A stretch of 5,985 bases of DNA, from assembly GCA_946223355.1 (NCBI GenBank), contig CAMIPB010000058.1:1-5985 (forward strand), in the 5' to 3' direction. Below are positions 1-5,879 of this stretch, piece after piece. The notes beneath the pieces are model-generated. The model was not told where the DNA came from, did no database searches, and saw only the letters and a program-made list of their open reading frames with translations. This DNA is from an uncultured Corynebacterium sp. (lineage in GTDB: Bacteria; Actinomycetota; Actinomycetes; Mycobacteriales; Mycobacteriaceae). The position numbers and the translations under genes are program-made. The stretch's first letter is position 1; each line of letters starts with the position of its first letter.

Positions 1-6
1 CGCGAT

Positions 7-363
7 ATGGCCAGACTCTCCAAGGAAAAATTCGCTTTGCGGGGATCCATCGTCGTTCTGTGCGCCTGGGTGCTGTTTTTCTTCGCCGGGCCCGTCGCAG
101 ACGCTATCGGCGAGGATGCGGAGCTTATTTTCGGGATACTCTGGATCCTTATCTTCTATGGCCTCGACTTAGCGACGCTCATCTTCGCTCCCATCTTTGC
201 CGTTCAGTCCATCAGGTCGCTCAGATCCGGCGACCCCGCGTGCATAAGAACTGCCACCATCGCGCTTGCTCTGTCAGTACTGTCCCTAGCCCCATGCTCT
301 TGTATTTCAGGTGCATATATTTCTAGAACCCCTCGTAGGCGATGTACTTTGGTGTGGGCTTGA
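7..363 (+). CDS. Small three-helix membrane protein, C-terminus probably frameshifted
   Basis: I do not recognise the family. The 118-residue translation has three hydrophobic stretches, at about residues 12-33, 39-66 and 81-95 onward, with a short basic N-terminus. It is therefore probably a small inner-membrane protein; nothing shows its function. Only six bases precede the ATG, so no ribosome binding site can be judged and the true start could lie outside the window. Third positions are GC-rich up to about codon 95, then become AT-rich, and the tail is polar and basic after the third helix begins. In the frame starting at 291 the sequence stays GC3-rich and hydrophobic (PMLLYFRCIYF) and stops at 324-326. 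One missing C in the CCCC run at 290-293 would join the two frames and give a roughly 106-residue protein with a complete third helix. I infer a frameshift or sequencing error, but a natural end at 363 cannot be excluded. Confidence 0.6.
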   Translation: MARLSKEKFALRGSIVVLCAWVLFFFAGPVADAIGEDAELIFGILWILIFYGLDLATLIFAPIFAVQSIRSLRSGDPACIRTATIALALSVLSLAPCSCISGAYISRTPRRRCTLVWA

Positions 364-454
364 CACTCCACTCGTGACCACACTGCGTCATCGTCGAGGG
401 CCCCAGCTCCACCCAGGCCGTAGTTTTCACCTGGTACGCTGTCTCTTTTGCCAT
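323..454 (-). CDS. Candidate 43-residue hypothetical protein
   Basis: This small ORF is read on the minus strand from an ATG at 454-452 to a TAG at 325-323. It begins MAKETAYQVK and ends KYIAYEGF. I do not recognise it. The case for coding is composition: about three quarters of its third codon positions are G or C, like the membrane gene at 7 and unlike a random frame, and the amino-acid mix is balanced (one Cys-Gly-His-Glu-Trp stretch, several aromatics). Against it, the bases before the ATG are C-rich with no Shine-Dalgarno sequence, and the frame is closed by a stop only 12 codons upstream. It could be leaderless, or the remaining 3' end of a decayed longer gene. It overlaps the printed end of the membrane gene, but if that gene is frame-corrected to stop at 326 the two share only a CTAG and become normal convergent neighbours. 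Confidence 0.35.
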   Translation of the reverse strand: MAKETAYQVKTTAWVELGPSTMTQCGHEWSVKPTPKYIAYEGF

Positions 455-659
455 GCAGGTGGGGAGTACGCAGGGGGCGGAGAGAATTTACGCCACTACC
501 CGGGCAAGACGGAAGAGTTTCAATGCGAGCGCAGACGCTCGGGCCGATTTACTCCTTGAAACACACGCTCCGGCCTGGCCCATTTCGAATACGGGCAGAA
601 GAGCGGCTACCCTTACTGCATTTAGCATCGAACATCTAGATAAGGGATTTGTGGCACTT
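455..659. other. Spacer between flank and methyltransferase; no convincing gene
   Basis: No supported gene lies here. The methyltransferase frame stays open upstream to an ATG at 453, but the 69 extra residues (rich in Ala, Arg and Thr) match nothing in the methyltransferase fold, which begins right after 660, so I read the stretch as non-coding. A perfect 6-bp stem with loop CAGA sits at 526-541 (CGAGCG/CGCTCG). It lacks a following T-run, so it is not a clear terminator. The last 40 bases turn AT-rich and contain TAGCAT (623-628) and TAGATA (637-642), either of which could serve as a -10 box for the methyltransferase. No good -35 stands at the right distance. The base-composition change near 610-640 is a plausible left edge of the acquired island. 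Confidence 0.4.
642..647 (+). promoter_or_regulatory. Possible ribosome binding site of the methyltransferase
   Basis: AAGGGA lies 12 bases before the ATG at 660 and 3 bases before an in-frame GTG at 651. The first spacing is slightly long and the second too short, so this site alone does not decide the start. The protein fold favours 660, or at most 651. Confidence 0.35.
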
Positions 660-1751
660 ATGATTTCCGGGCCTAAGATAGTGTCGACTTTTTCTGGTTG
701 TGGTGGGATGGACGTTGGGTTCCACAACGTGGGGTTCGAAACTATTTGGGCTAATGAGATTCAGCCCGATGCTGCTCAGACCTTTAGAGAGAATATCGGC
801 AATGTCGTCGACCCTCGTGATGTCAGAGAAATAGATCCGTTCACAGACCCCACTATTCCTAAGGGCGATTTAGTGATTGGTGGTTTCCCCTGCCAAGATT
901 TCTCGAGAATCTGGAAACAGCCAGGTTTAGACGGAAGCCGGGGAAATTATTACAAGGATTTCCGAAACTTCGTTGCGGCTCAAAAACCTAGGGCATTCGT
1001 AGCTGAAAATGTTAAGGGGCTGCTATCTGCGAATAAGCGACGGGCGATAGACACCATTGTAAGGGACTTGGAATCTATTGAACCTGGGTATCTAATTAAA
1101 CCTCGCCTTTACAACTTTGCTGAGTATGGGGTGCCACAGTTCCGAGAGCGCCTACTGATTGTGGGGATAAGGAAGGATACGGGTTTCAATTTCCGTCATC
1201 CCAAGCCAACACACGGCCCAGGCACCGAAAACCCATTTATGACTTCGGGTCAGGCGCTACGTGGAGTAGAAGAAGTCCCGTTCAACAATGAACTTCCGCG
1301 AATGAGCCAAAAGACCCGTGAGATGTTGGAACTGATTCCGGAAGGAAAGAACTACACCTCGATCAACGAAGATAGCGAGTATTACGTCAAGGGATTAATC
1401 AGTCACGTTTACAGGCGCCTGCATCGTGATGAGCCGTCACCCACTGTAATTGCTGGAGGTGGCGGGGGAACCTGGGGTTATCATTTCGAAGAACCACGTG
1501 CCTTGACGAACCGCGAGCGTGCACGTCTTCAGTCTTTTGATGATGACTTTGTGTTCTACGGAAGTAAAACCGAAATCAGACGACAGATAGGTAACGCTGT
1601 TCCGCCGAGAGGGGTTGAGGCACTGGCTACTAGGCTATTGCCACTTTTTGAAGACAATTACGAGCGTGTGGAGCTAGAAAGCGAGATCGAGAGGCTCCGA
1701 GCGCTGCCGATCGCAGAGCGCTTGAAAGAGGCTAATGTGGAAGTCGACTAG
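660..1751 (+). CDS. DNA (cytosine-5-)-methyltransferase
   Basis: Transfers a methyl group from S-adenosylmethionine to carbon 5 of cytosine within a specific DNA sequence. The 363-residue protein shows the C5-methyltransferase motifs in order: motif I FSGCGGMDVG (11-20, cofactor binding), motif IV GGFPCQDFS with catalytic Cys78, motif VI ENV (116-118), motif VIII QFRER (160-164), a variable target-recognition region at about 172-255, motif IX around EPSPTVI (258-264) and motif X GNAVPP (311-316). All catalytic parts are present, so it should be active; the target sequence cannot be read from the protein. I chose the ATG at 660 because motif I starts ten residues later, as is normal for the family. 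A longer frame from 453 adds 69 unrelated residues. A charged helical tail (about 334-358) follows motif X. The gene faces the Vsr operon, its stop touching the vsr stop, and it presumably protects host DNA. Solitary Dcm-like methylation with Vsr is the alternative role. Confidence 0.95.
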   Translation: MISGPKIVSTFSGCGGMDVGFHNVGFETIWANEIQPDAAQTFRENIGNVVDPRDVREIDPFTDPTIPKGDLVIGGFPCQDFSRIWKQPGLDGSRGNYYKDFRNFVAAQKPRAFVAENVKGLLSANKRRAIDTIVRDLESIEPGYLIKPRLYNFAEYGVPQFRERLLIVGIRKDTGFNFRHPKPTHGPGTENPFMTSGQALRGVEEVPFNNELPRMSQKTREMLELIPEGKNYTSINEDSEYYVKGLISHVYRRLHRDEPSPTVIAGGGGGTWGYHFEEPRALTNRERARLQSFDDDFVFYGSKTEIRRQIGNAVPPRGVEALATRLLPLFEDNYERVELESEIERLRALPIAERLKEANVEVD

Positions 1752-2123
1752 TTAGCGCTGAGTGTGCTGAAGCTTCACAAGTTGAATTGTATCCACAATT
1801 TCTGTTAGGTCTTCGTGCTCCCAGAACCGGAGCACTATCCACCCCGCTCGCGCCAGCTCATTTGTGATCGATTTATCTCTGAAGCGAGTCAGTTGTCTGG
1901 ATTCTTTCCACGATTCTGAAAAGTCGCTAGAACCATGATCTGGGCAACCATGCCAAAAGCATCCGTCGAGAAAAACCGCGATCTTCTCTCGCCGAAAGAC
2001 GATGTCAGGTTTTCCCAAAAGCGTTTCAACGTTCACCTCGAAACGTAGGCCCGCACTCTGTAACTTTTTGCGGACGGTCCATTCAAAACTGGATCCACTA
2101 TGTTTCGGCTGGCGCATTCTCAT
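1752..2123 (-). CDS. vsr: Very short patch repair (Vsr) type endonuclease
   Basis: Vsr enzymes nick DNA beside T:G mismatches arising from deaminated 5-methylcytosine. The 123-residue protein carries the family core: GKPDIVF with Asp40 (equivalent of E. coli catalytic Asp51), FLDGCFWHGC (51-60) with the Cys-Phe-Trp-His wedge and catalytic His58, an RFRD segment with Asp83, and a closing GWIVLRFWEHE (94-104). Differences from the E. coli enzyme: Asp53 replaces the first His of that block, Cys60 replaces a His zinc ligand, and the usual Lys/Asn-rich stretch before RD is diverged (about 64-80), so metal binding may differ. The N-terminus is short but the RMRQ...LQSAGLRF region aligns with other Vsr proteins. 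The ATG at 2123 follows the DUF6339 stop by 17 bases without a clear Shine-Dalgarno sequence; an in-frame TAG just upstream prevents extension. Being last in an ATPase operon suggests it may be the nuclease of a defence system rather than only a repair enzyme; that is inference. Confidence 0.92.
   Translation of the reverse strand: MRMRQPKHSGSSFEWTVRKKLQSAGLRFEVNVETLLGKPDIVFRREKIAVFLDGCFWHGCPDHGSSDFSESWKESRQLTRFRDKSITNELARAGWIVLRFWEHEDLTEIVDTIQLVKLQHTQR
1785..1800. terminator. Weak hairpin inside vsr, possible stop for methyltransferase mRNA
   Basis: AATTGT and ACAATT form a perfect 6-bp stem with a 4-base loop, followed on the plus strand by TTCTGTT. The methyltransferase has no 3' spacer, so if transcription ends nearby it must do so inside vsr. 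The stem is AT-rich and weak. A TGAAGCTTCA palindrome lies just before it at 1768-1777. Confidence 0.2.
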
Positions 2124-2140
2124 CAGCGTAATAAGGCCAT

Positions 2141-2905
2141 TTACCCACTAGTACCGGTGATCTGAGAGTCGGCGAGGCATCGCTCCATAAGCTGCTTTAG
2201 CTCAGCGTCCGGCAGTAAGTCGAGACGCTGGAAACCAGCCTCCAAATTTACGCGCCGGAAAAAGCGTTTGGTTAGGTTTGAAGCATCCTTAGAATTGTCG
2301 GTGATCAAGGTCTCCATCGCGGCCCAGCGGACTCGACTATTTCGTCCGAGATTCCGTTCGAATAGAGACTGTCGACGATTCTCGTTACCAAATACCCATT
2401 TCGTGTACGCATACTGATCGCCGGAGGATCGCGACACTTCGTGCTCGAAAAAGGGGTCAATGGTTAGGTGGGTAACCCACCAAAGGCGACTCAGCCCGTT
2501 ACGTACTCGCGAGCGGGAACGCGGTGAATCCATGAGCCAGTGGTCTCTGACCGCCTCAGTTAGGTTACTGGAACTGTGAAGAGGCCAGCGTTGGTCCATG
2601 TAATCTCTAAAGCTAAGAAAGCAGAGATAAGTCCAGAGCCTCGGATCTGCCGCGTCGGCAGGGTTTCGTGCACCGATGGCTTCGTAGACCGCTATAGCGT
2701 TCTCGGCATCTTGTTTCTTGTCACCGTTTAGTGCTACCGGTACTTCGATGGGCTCAGGGAGAAGCAAGGTATTTGCCTTGGAATGAACAATCTCGTCCGC
2801 CGCATGAAGGAAGTCTTTGTAGCTTTCACTGTGTTTCAACTCAAAGCGTATGAGGCTTAGAGCGTCAAAAGTGAGAATCTCCCTGATTGTTTCTTGAGGT
2901 GCCAT
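2141..2905 (-). CDS. DUF6339-type protein
   Basis: I recognise the DUF6339 pattern, a family of unknown function that I recall beside Vsr and ATP-binding genes in defence-like clusters. The 254-residue protein is largely helical and soluble, with no signal peptide or membrane segment. Conserved-looking blocks are DPRLWTYL (87-94) followed by YMDQRW (102-107), RNGLSRLWW (135-143), and a C-terminal block WVFGNENRR...LFERNLGRN (170-189) rich in Arg and Asn. These Trp/Arg clusters could bind nucleic acid or a partner, but no catalytic motif is evident. The start is well supported: GAGGAA lies 8 bases upstream (2914-2919), and the ATG overlaps the preceding stop as TAATG, implying translational coupling with the 283-residue protein. 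It is probably made in fixed ratio with that protein and the ATPase and may form a complex with them. Family assignment is from motif memory, not a search. Confidence 0.75.
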   Translation of the reverse strand: MAPQETIREILTFDALSLIRFELKHSESYKDFLHAADEIVHSKANTLLLPEPIEVPVALNGDKKQDAENAIAVYEAIGARNPADAADPRLWTYLCFLSFRDYMDQRWPLHSSSNLTEAVRDHWLMDSPRSRSRVRNGLSRLWWVTHLTIDPFFEHEVSRSSGDQYAYTKWVFGNENRRQSLFERNLGRNSRVRWAAMETLITDNSKDASNLTKRFFRRVNLEAGFQRLDLLPDAELKQLMERCLADSQITGTSG

Positions 2906-3756
2906 TAGTCGTCTTCCTCGATTTCAAGGCTGTTGATCGCCGCGATAGTCGGGTTGTTCAGAATCTTCTGGGCGGCTTCCAGCGGTCGGTTCACGTCGGC
3001 GTCATGCTTTGCTAATAGAACCTCGAGGCTTCTGAACCAACCTGTTTGACTTAATCCCTCTCCGTCGGCTGCAGTCTCACGTGCCATCGTGGCGAAAGTT
3101 TCCATAAGAGCAGGTAGCACGACAAGTGCCAACTTCATCGATGAATAGTATCCAAGTCCACGCACGCCCTTCGCCATTTCGGCCGACAAATAGATCGTGA
3201 CCTGGGGTCCGTCGGAATGATCAAGAATCATGGGCTCGACTTGCGATGCGCGTTCAATGATGCGAAATACGCTGGTAAGTGGCGGGTTAAGCGAGTCGTA
3301 CACTTTGTCCGCGTTGAAACTAAACTCGCCAACAAGCCCTAGGTAATCGCCGGTTGAGATAGCGAAAGTTGCGTTCTCGTAGTCTTCATGTTGTCTCTCC
3401 CAACGAAAATTTTCGAGACTTCGAGCTGCTACAAGTTCGACACTGACTTCAACGCCGTCCCGGACCTCCTGTTGGTCCAAGAAGCAGGTAGTCTCCCAGC
3501 CATCGAAGGTTTTTACTAGGGAACTGGGGTTAAGACGGCCACCGCCTAATGTTGCTGCACAGGTCCACATTGCGACAATCTCGACAGAGCCATCATCAAC
3601 CAGTTCGACTAGCTGCGAGTCATCTGTTTCGATTCGAAAATCAACTCTAATGTCCTCTGTCATCGTTGTGATATCGATGTTGCTAAGAGTCAGCACAGAG
3701 TTGACATCGTCGGAGTGACCGATGACGGGATGTGGGAAAGAACCATTATCAAGCAT
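2905..3756 (-). CDS. Uncharacterised 283-residue defence-operon protein
   Basis: I do not recognise a named domain. The first 155 or so residues look like alternating beta strands: an opening PxxG..DDV pattern (10-18), VEIVAMWTCA (58-67), then FDGWETTCFL, VEVSVELVAARSL and FNADKVYDSL (146-155). The C-terminal third (about 190-272) looks helical, with a hydrophobic run KLALVVLPALMETF (208-221) too short and amphipathic to be a clear membrane helix, ending in an acidic EIEEDD tail. No nuclease, helicase or ATPase signature is visible, so an adaptor, sensor or DNA-binding partner of the ATPase is more likely than an enzyme. Its ATG overlaps the ATPase stop as TAATG, and its own stop overlaps the DUF6339 start the same way. 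No strong Shine-Dalgarno precedes it, so translation probably depends on ribosomes finishing the ATPase. The tight coupling on both sides is the main evidence that it belongs to the system. Confidence 0.85.
   Translation of the reverse strand: MLDNGSFPHPVIGHSDDVNSVLTLSNIDITTMTEDIRVDFRIETDDSQLVELVDDGSVEIVAMWTCAATLGGGRLNPSSLVKTFDGWETTCFLDQQEVRDGVEVSVELVAARSLENFRWERQHEDYENATFAISTGDYLGLVGEFSFNADKVYDSLNPPLTSVFRIIERASQVEPMILDHSDGPQVTIYLSAEMAKGVRGLGYYSSMKLALVVLPALMETFATMARETAADGEGLSQTGWFRSLEVLLAKHDADVNRPLEAAQKILNNPTIAAINSLEIEEDD
2914..2919 (-). promoter_or_regulatory. Ribosome binding site of the DUF6339 gene
   Basis: GAGGAA, read on the minus strand within the last codons of the upstream gene, sits 8 bases before the ATG at 2905. 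This is the clearest Shine-Dalgarno sequence in the operon interior and fixes the start of the DUF6339 gene. Confidence 0.6.
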
Positions 3757-5636
3757 TAGAGAATATCCAACCGTAGTCTGCGAGCATCTTTAAGACTGAT
3801 GCGCAATTTTGTCTTGAGACTGTCTGCGTCAATTACAACGCCCCGAATGATGTTGCCTTTGTGCTCGAGCTCTTTCGAGCCGGTTGCCGTAGTAGCCACG
3901 ACTCTTTCGATGGGAATACGGTAGTCCTCGTCAACCTCGCCGCCTTCGCTCACAGCTGTGAGGACCAAATCGCCGGCAGCGGCTCGGTCAGATTTGACAA
4001 GCATGACGATTTCTCCACTATTTGGATCGTTCCAACTACGCATAGACACAGTGGCGTCCGCAATAAGTGATTCCCCATCGCCTTTTTGTCCGGATCCTTT
4101 TGAGGTGCCTCCGTGGTTACGTGCCTTGCCCTCGCCACCGCGACTGCCTTCCAGTGAAGCTTGATCCCCGCCGGAAGTGCCCTTATCCCGGGTGGTCTTC
4201 TGTGGTTTCGACTTTTCGGCAACGTGCACCTGGGGCTTCGACCTGGCTCCGTGAACCATTGAGGTTTCCTCCGACGAGTCTTTCCTGGATTTCGGCACTC
4301 CCTGGTCCCCGGTCTTTGTTGACGGTTCGTCGAGACCTGATGGCAGGAGGCGCGTCATGTCCTCTACCGGAATCTCTTCGCCAGAAGTATCTTGTACGTA
4401 AGACCGGAGGCCAGTTCTGATGAAGGACTTAACCTTAGTGACCGTCTTATTCCCGTGCTTGGCCCTGGAGGGAACCCATTTGTTGTGAGCTGGCGGTTCC
4501 ACCTCTCGAAGCAGAGTGTTTATCGGCTCATCCTCGGCGATGAAAACCGCGGCGTACTTAGCCCTAATCGTGTCATGCCGCAGAGTCTCGACTTTCATCA
4601 AGGGTTTGCGCATCACCATCGTGTGCAGTTTTTTGGGTAGCTGATCATCCATCTCGACGTAAAGCGAAAGGCGACCCAGCCCCTCTATGTATTCGGAGTA
4701 CGGCTCTCTCAAAAGTGCTTTATAGAAAGGGAGAACCTTTTCGTAAGAGCGTATTTCCTCGCGGAGACCTTCACTGTCCAAAACCCAATGTGCCTCGTCC
4801 GTAATTCCCTCGACGACCAACAGTCCTCGGTGAATAGCGACAAAGAAATTAGCAACGAAGGCGGATTTTATCTTTTCGAGGTTTGGGTCATCGGCTGCGT
4901 CTAGGTATCCAAGTATGTAGGTATCGGTACCGAATTCATCCCGAGCGGGGAAGGGACCAAGCGGGTCAGAACCTCGGAGATACTCGAAGCTTTCATTGTT
5001 ACGGTTGATGTAGAACCCATCTGGGCCGTACAAAACTCCATCTAAATCATGCGTCGCGAGCTGGCTTTGGCCAGCGAATACCGGCTCGCGACCATCATTG
5101 GGATATGAGGTCCACAGAACCGTACGAATAGCTGAGCTGAGGGCTCCAGTTGACGCACCAACGCCGAAGGACCCGCCTTTGCCAACTTTGCCAGCGCTAA
5201 CACCGCGTGCGCGAGTTAGCGCCACGATTGGTGCGGAATGAGTTGGGTCGTCCTCAGCACCAGTAAGTCCAGTAGTTCCATAATCGCTGATACGAAGAGC
5301 AGGCAGCTGTGTCCAGTCGGCGTACTCGGTGGAGACTTTTAGTCGGGTATTAGCTGCATCGATATGTTTTGTGGACTCGTTCGCCGCGACGACGTGATGA
5401 ATCAAATTTTCGTAATCCGGAATCTCCCCAGTCTTGAGATTCCTCAGTTCGAAAACCATTCGGACAGGACCGTCGTTCTCGGGTGCACGTGCGTCGAGAG
5501 AATTCTGTCCCATCTCCCTAACTAGAGACTCCGCGATATCGAAATCCTTAAAATGTTCCTCTTCGGAAGAGGTCGCCCCTTGTACCGCGCTACGCCCGGC
5601 TGTTTCGAAGTAGAAACCAAAATCCTTATCTGTCAT
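3756..5636 (-). CDS. GHKL (MutL/MORC-like) ATPase
   Basis: ATP-binding protein of the Hsp90/gyrase/MutL superfamily; these ATPases dimerise and close on ATP, often clamping DNA. In the 626-residue form the N box is REMGQNSLDA (40-49; Glu41 likely activates water, Asn45 holds magnesium), the G1 box DYGTTG (118-123), and the glycine-rich lid GKGGSFGVGAS (152-162). A second, S5-like transducer region covers about 320-390 (TMVMRKPLMKVE, then a PPAHNKW segment), as in MORC-like proteins of restriction systems. Residues about 435-525 form a Gly/Ser/Lys/Thr-rich, probably disordered linker, followed by a beta-rich C-terminal domain (527-626) of unknown role. There is no MutL endonuclease motif and no fused nuclease, so cutting would need a partner such as Vsr. 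I chose the ATG at 5636: it has AGGCGA 5 bases upstream, and family-like sequence begins with it. An ATG at 5681 would add 15 polar residues and deepen the overlap with the preceding gene. Confidence 0.9.
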   Translation of the reverse strand: MTDKDFGFYFETAGRSAVQGATSSEEEHFKDFDIAESLVREMGQNSLDARAPENDGPVRMVFELRNLKTGEIPDYENLIHHVVAANESTKHIDAANTRLKVSTEYADWTQLPALRISDYGTTGLTGAEDDPTHSAPIVALTRARGVSAGKVGKGGSFGVGASTGALSSAIRTVLWTSYPNDGREPVFAGQSQLATHDLDGVLYGPDGFYINRNNESFEYLRGSDPLGPFPARDEFGTDTYILGYLDAADDPNLEKIKSAFVANFFVAIHRGLLVVEGITDEAHWVLDSEGLREEIRSYEKVLPFYKALLREPYSEYIEGLGRLSLYVEMDDQLPKKLHTMVMRKPLMKVETLRHDTIRAKYAAVFIAEDEPINTLLREVEPPAHNKWVPSRAKHGNKTVTKVKSFIRTGLRSYVQDTSGEEIPVEDMTRLLPSGLDEPSTKTGDQGVPKSRKDSSEETSMVHGARSKPQVHVAEKSKPQKTTRDKGTSGGDQASLEGSRGGEGKARNHGGTSKGSGQKGDGESLIADATVSMRSWNDPNSGEIVMLVKSDRAAAGDLVLTAVSEGGEVDEDYRIPIERVVATTATGSKELEHKGNIIRGVVIDADSLKTKLRISLKDARRLRLDIL

Positions 5637-5841
5637 TTGCGTCGCCTGATTCGTTGGTTTGGAATTTCGATTTGACCTCATTCAGCGTCTCTTCGAGTGG
5701 GCCGAAAAGACGCTCTACATCAGTCTGATCGAATTCGTAAAGAGTATCGTCAGCCAAACTGGAGAGAAGCTTGATCTCGCGTTGAAGTCGGGCTCCACGC
5801 CCATCTGCTAGGCGACGGAACCGATCCCGTTTAGACTCCAT
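5626..5841 (-). CDS. Small charged helical protein, first gene of the operon
   Basis: The 71-residue protein begins MESKRDRFRRLADGR and has the layout KRxRFxRLAxxR ... YEF...DVERLF...LEETLNEVKSKF. I recall this as a recurring small-protein family of Gram-positive bacteria, usually annotated hypothetical and seen next to restriction or other accessory genes; its function is not known to me. It is highly charged, predicted mostly helical (likely two or three helices, the last with coiled-coil character), with no membrane segment. It could be a regulator, DNA-binding accessory or assembly factor. I chose the ATG at 5841 because GAGAGGG lies 8 bases upstream and the family normally begins just before KRxRF. 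A TTG at 5865 would add eight residues, but AAGGA there is only 3 bases away. The gene overlaps the ATPase start by 11 bases, so the two are probably co-translated and the small protein belongs to the system. Confidence 0.8.
   Translation of the reverse strand: MESKRDRFRRLADGRGARLQREIKLLSSLADDTLYEFDQTDVERLFGPLEETLNEVKSKFQTNESGDANDR
5642..5647 (-). promoter_or_regulatory. Ribosome binding site of the GHKL ATPase
   Basis: AGGCGA on the minus strand lies 5 bases before the ATG at 5636 and inside the end of the 71-residue gene. It supports the 5636 start over the in-frame ATG at 5681. Confidence 0.5.
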
Positions 5842-5849
5842 CCGCCGTA

Positions 5850-5856
5850 CCCTCTC
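5850..5856 (-). promoter_or_regulatory. Ribosome binding site of the 71-residue gene
   Basis: GAGAGGG on the minus strand stands 8 bases before the ATG at 5841 and decides this start over the upstream TTG at 5865. Confidence 0.5.
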
Positions 5857-5873
5857 GCTTGACAACAGTCCTT

Positions 5874-5879
5874 ACATTA
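5874..5879 (-). promoter_or_regulatory. Weak -10 candidate for the defence operon
   Basis: TAATGT on the minus strand fits the actinobacterial -10 pattern TAnnnT; the overlapping TATTAA (5877-5882) is an alternative. A transcript starting about 7 bases downstream would leave a leader of roughly 26 bases before the ATG at 5841, with room for its ribosome binding site. No TTGACA-like -35 is found 16-19 bases upstream, so the call is tentative. The box also overlaps the stop of the open frame at the window edge, so the real promoter could lie further upstream, outside the window. Confidence 0.25.

Noticed and set aside
311..559. Plus-strand 82-codon ORF across the left spacer
   Set aside because: His/Arg/Gly/Cys-rich translation with no fold-like pattern; it overlaps the better minus-strand candidate at 323-454.
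453..659. 69-codon upstream extension of the methyltransferase frame
   Set aside because: The added residues have no methyltransferase motif, motif I already lies ten residues after the ATG at 660, and the base composition matches the flank rather than the gene.
488..727. Minus-strand 79-codon ORF antisense to the methyltransferase start
   Set aside because: Runs through the methyltransferase motif I coding region in antisense and has no protein-like pattern.
1752..2123. Reading the locus as a plain type II restriction-modification pair with accessory Vsr
   Set aside because: No separate restriction endonuclease is present, and a coupled GHKL ATPase operon leading into vsr is not explained by a simple methylase-repair pair. 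This remains the fallback for Vsr itself.
3861..4420. Several ORFs on both strands over the ATPase linker and tail
   Set aside because: They are shadows of the low-complexity, GC-richer linker coding sequence. The ATPase frame is continuous and coupled to both neighbours.
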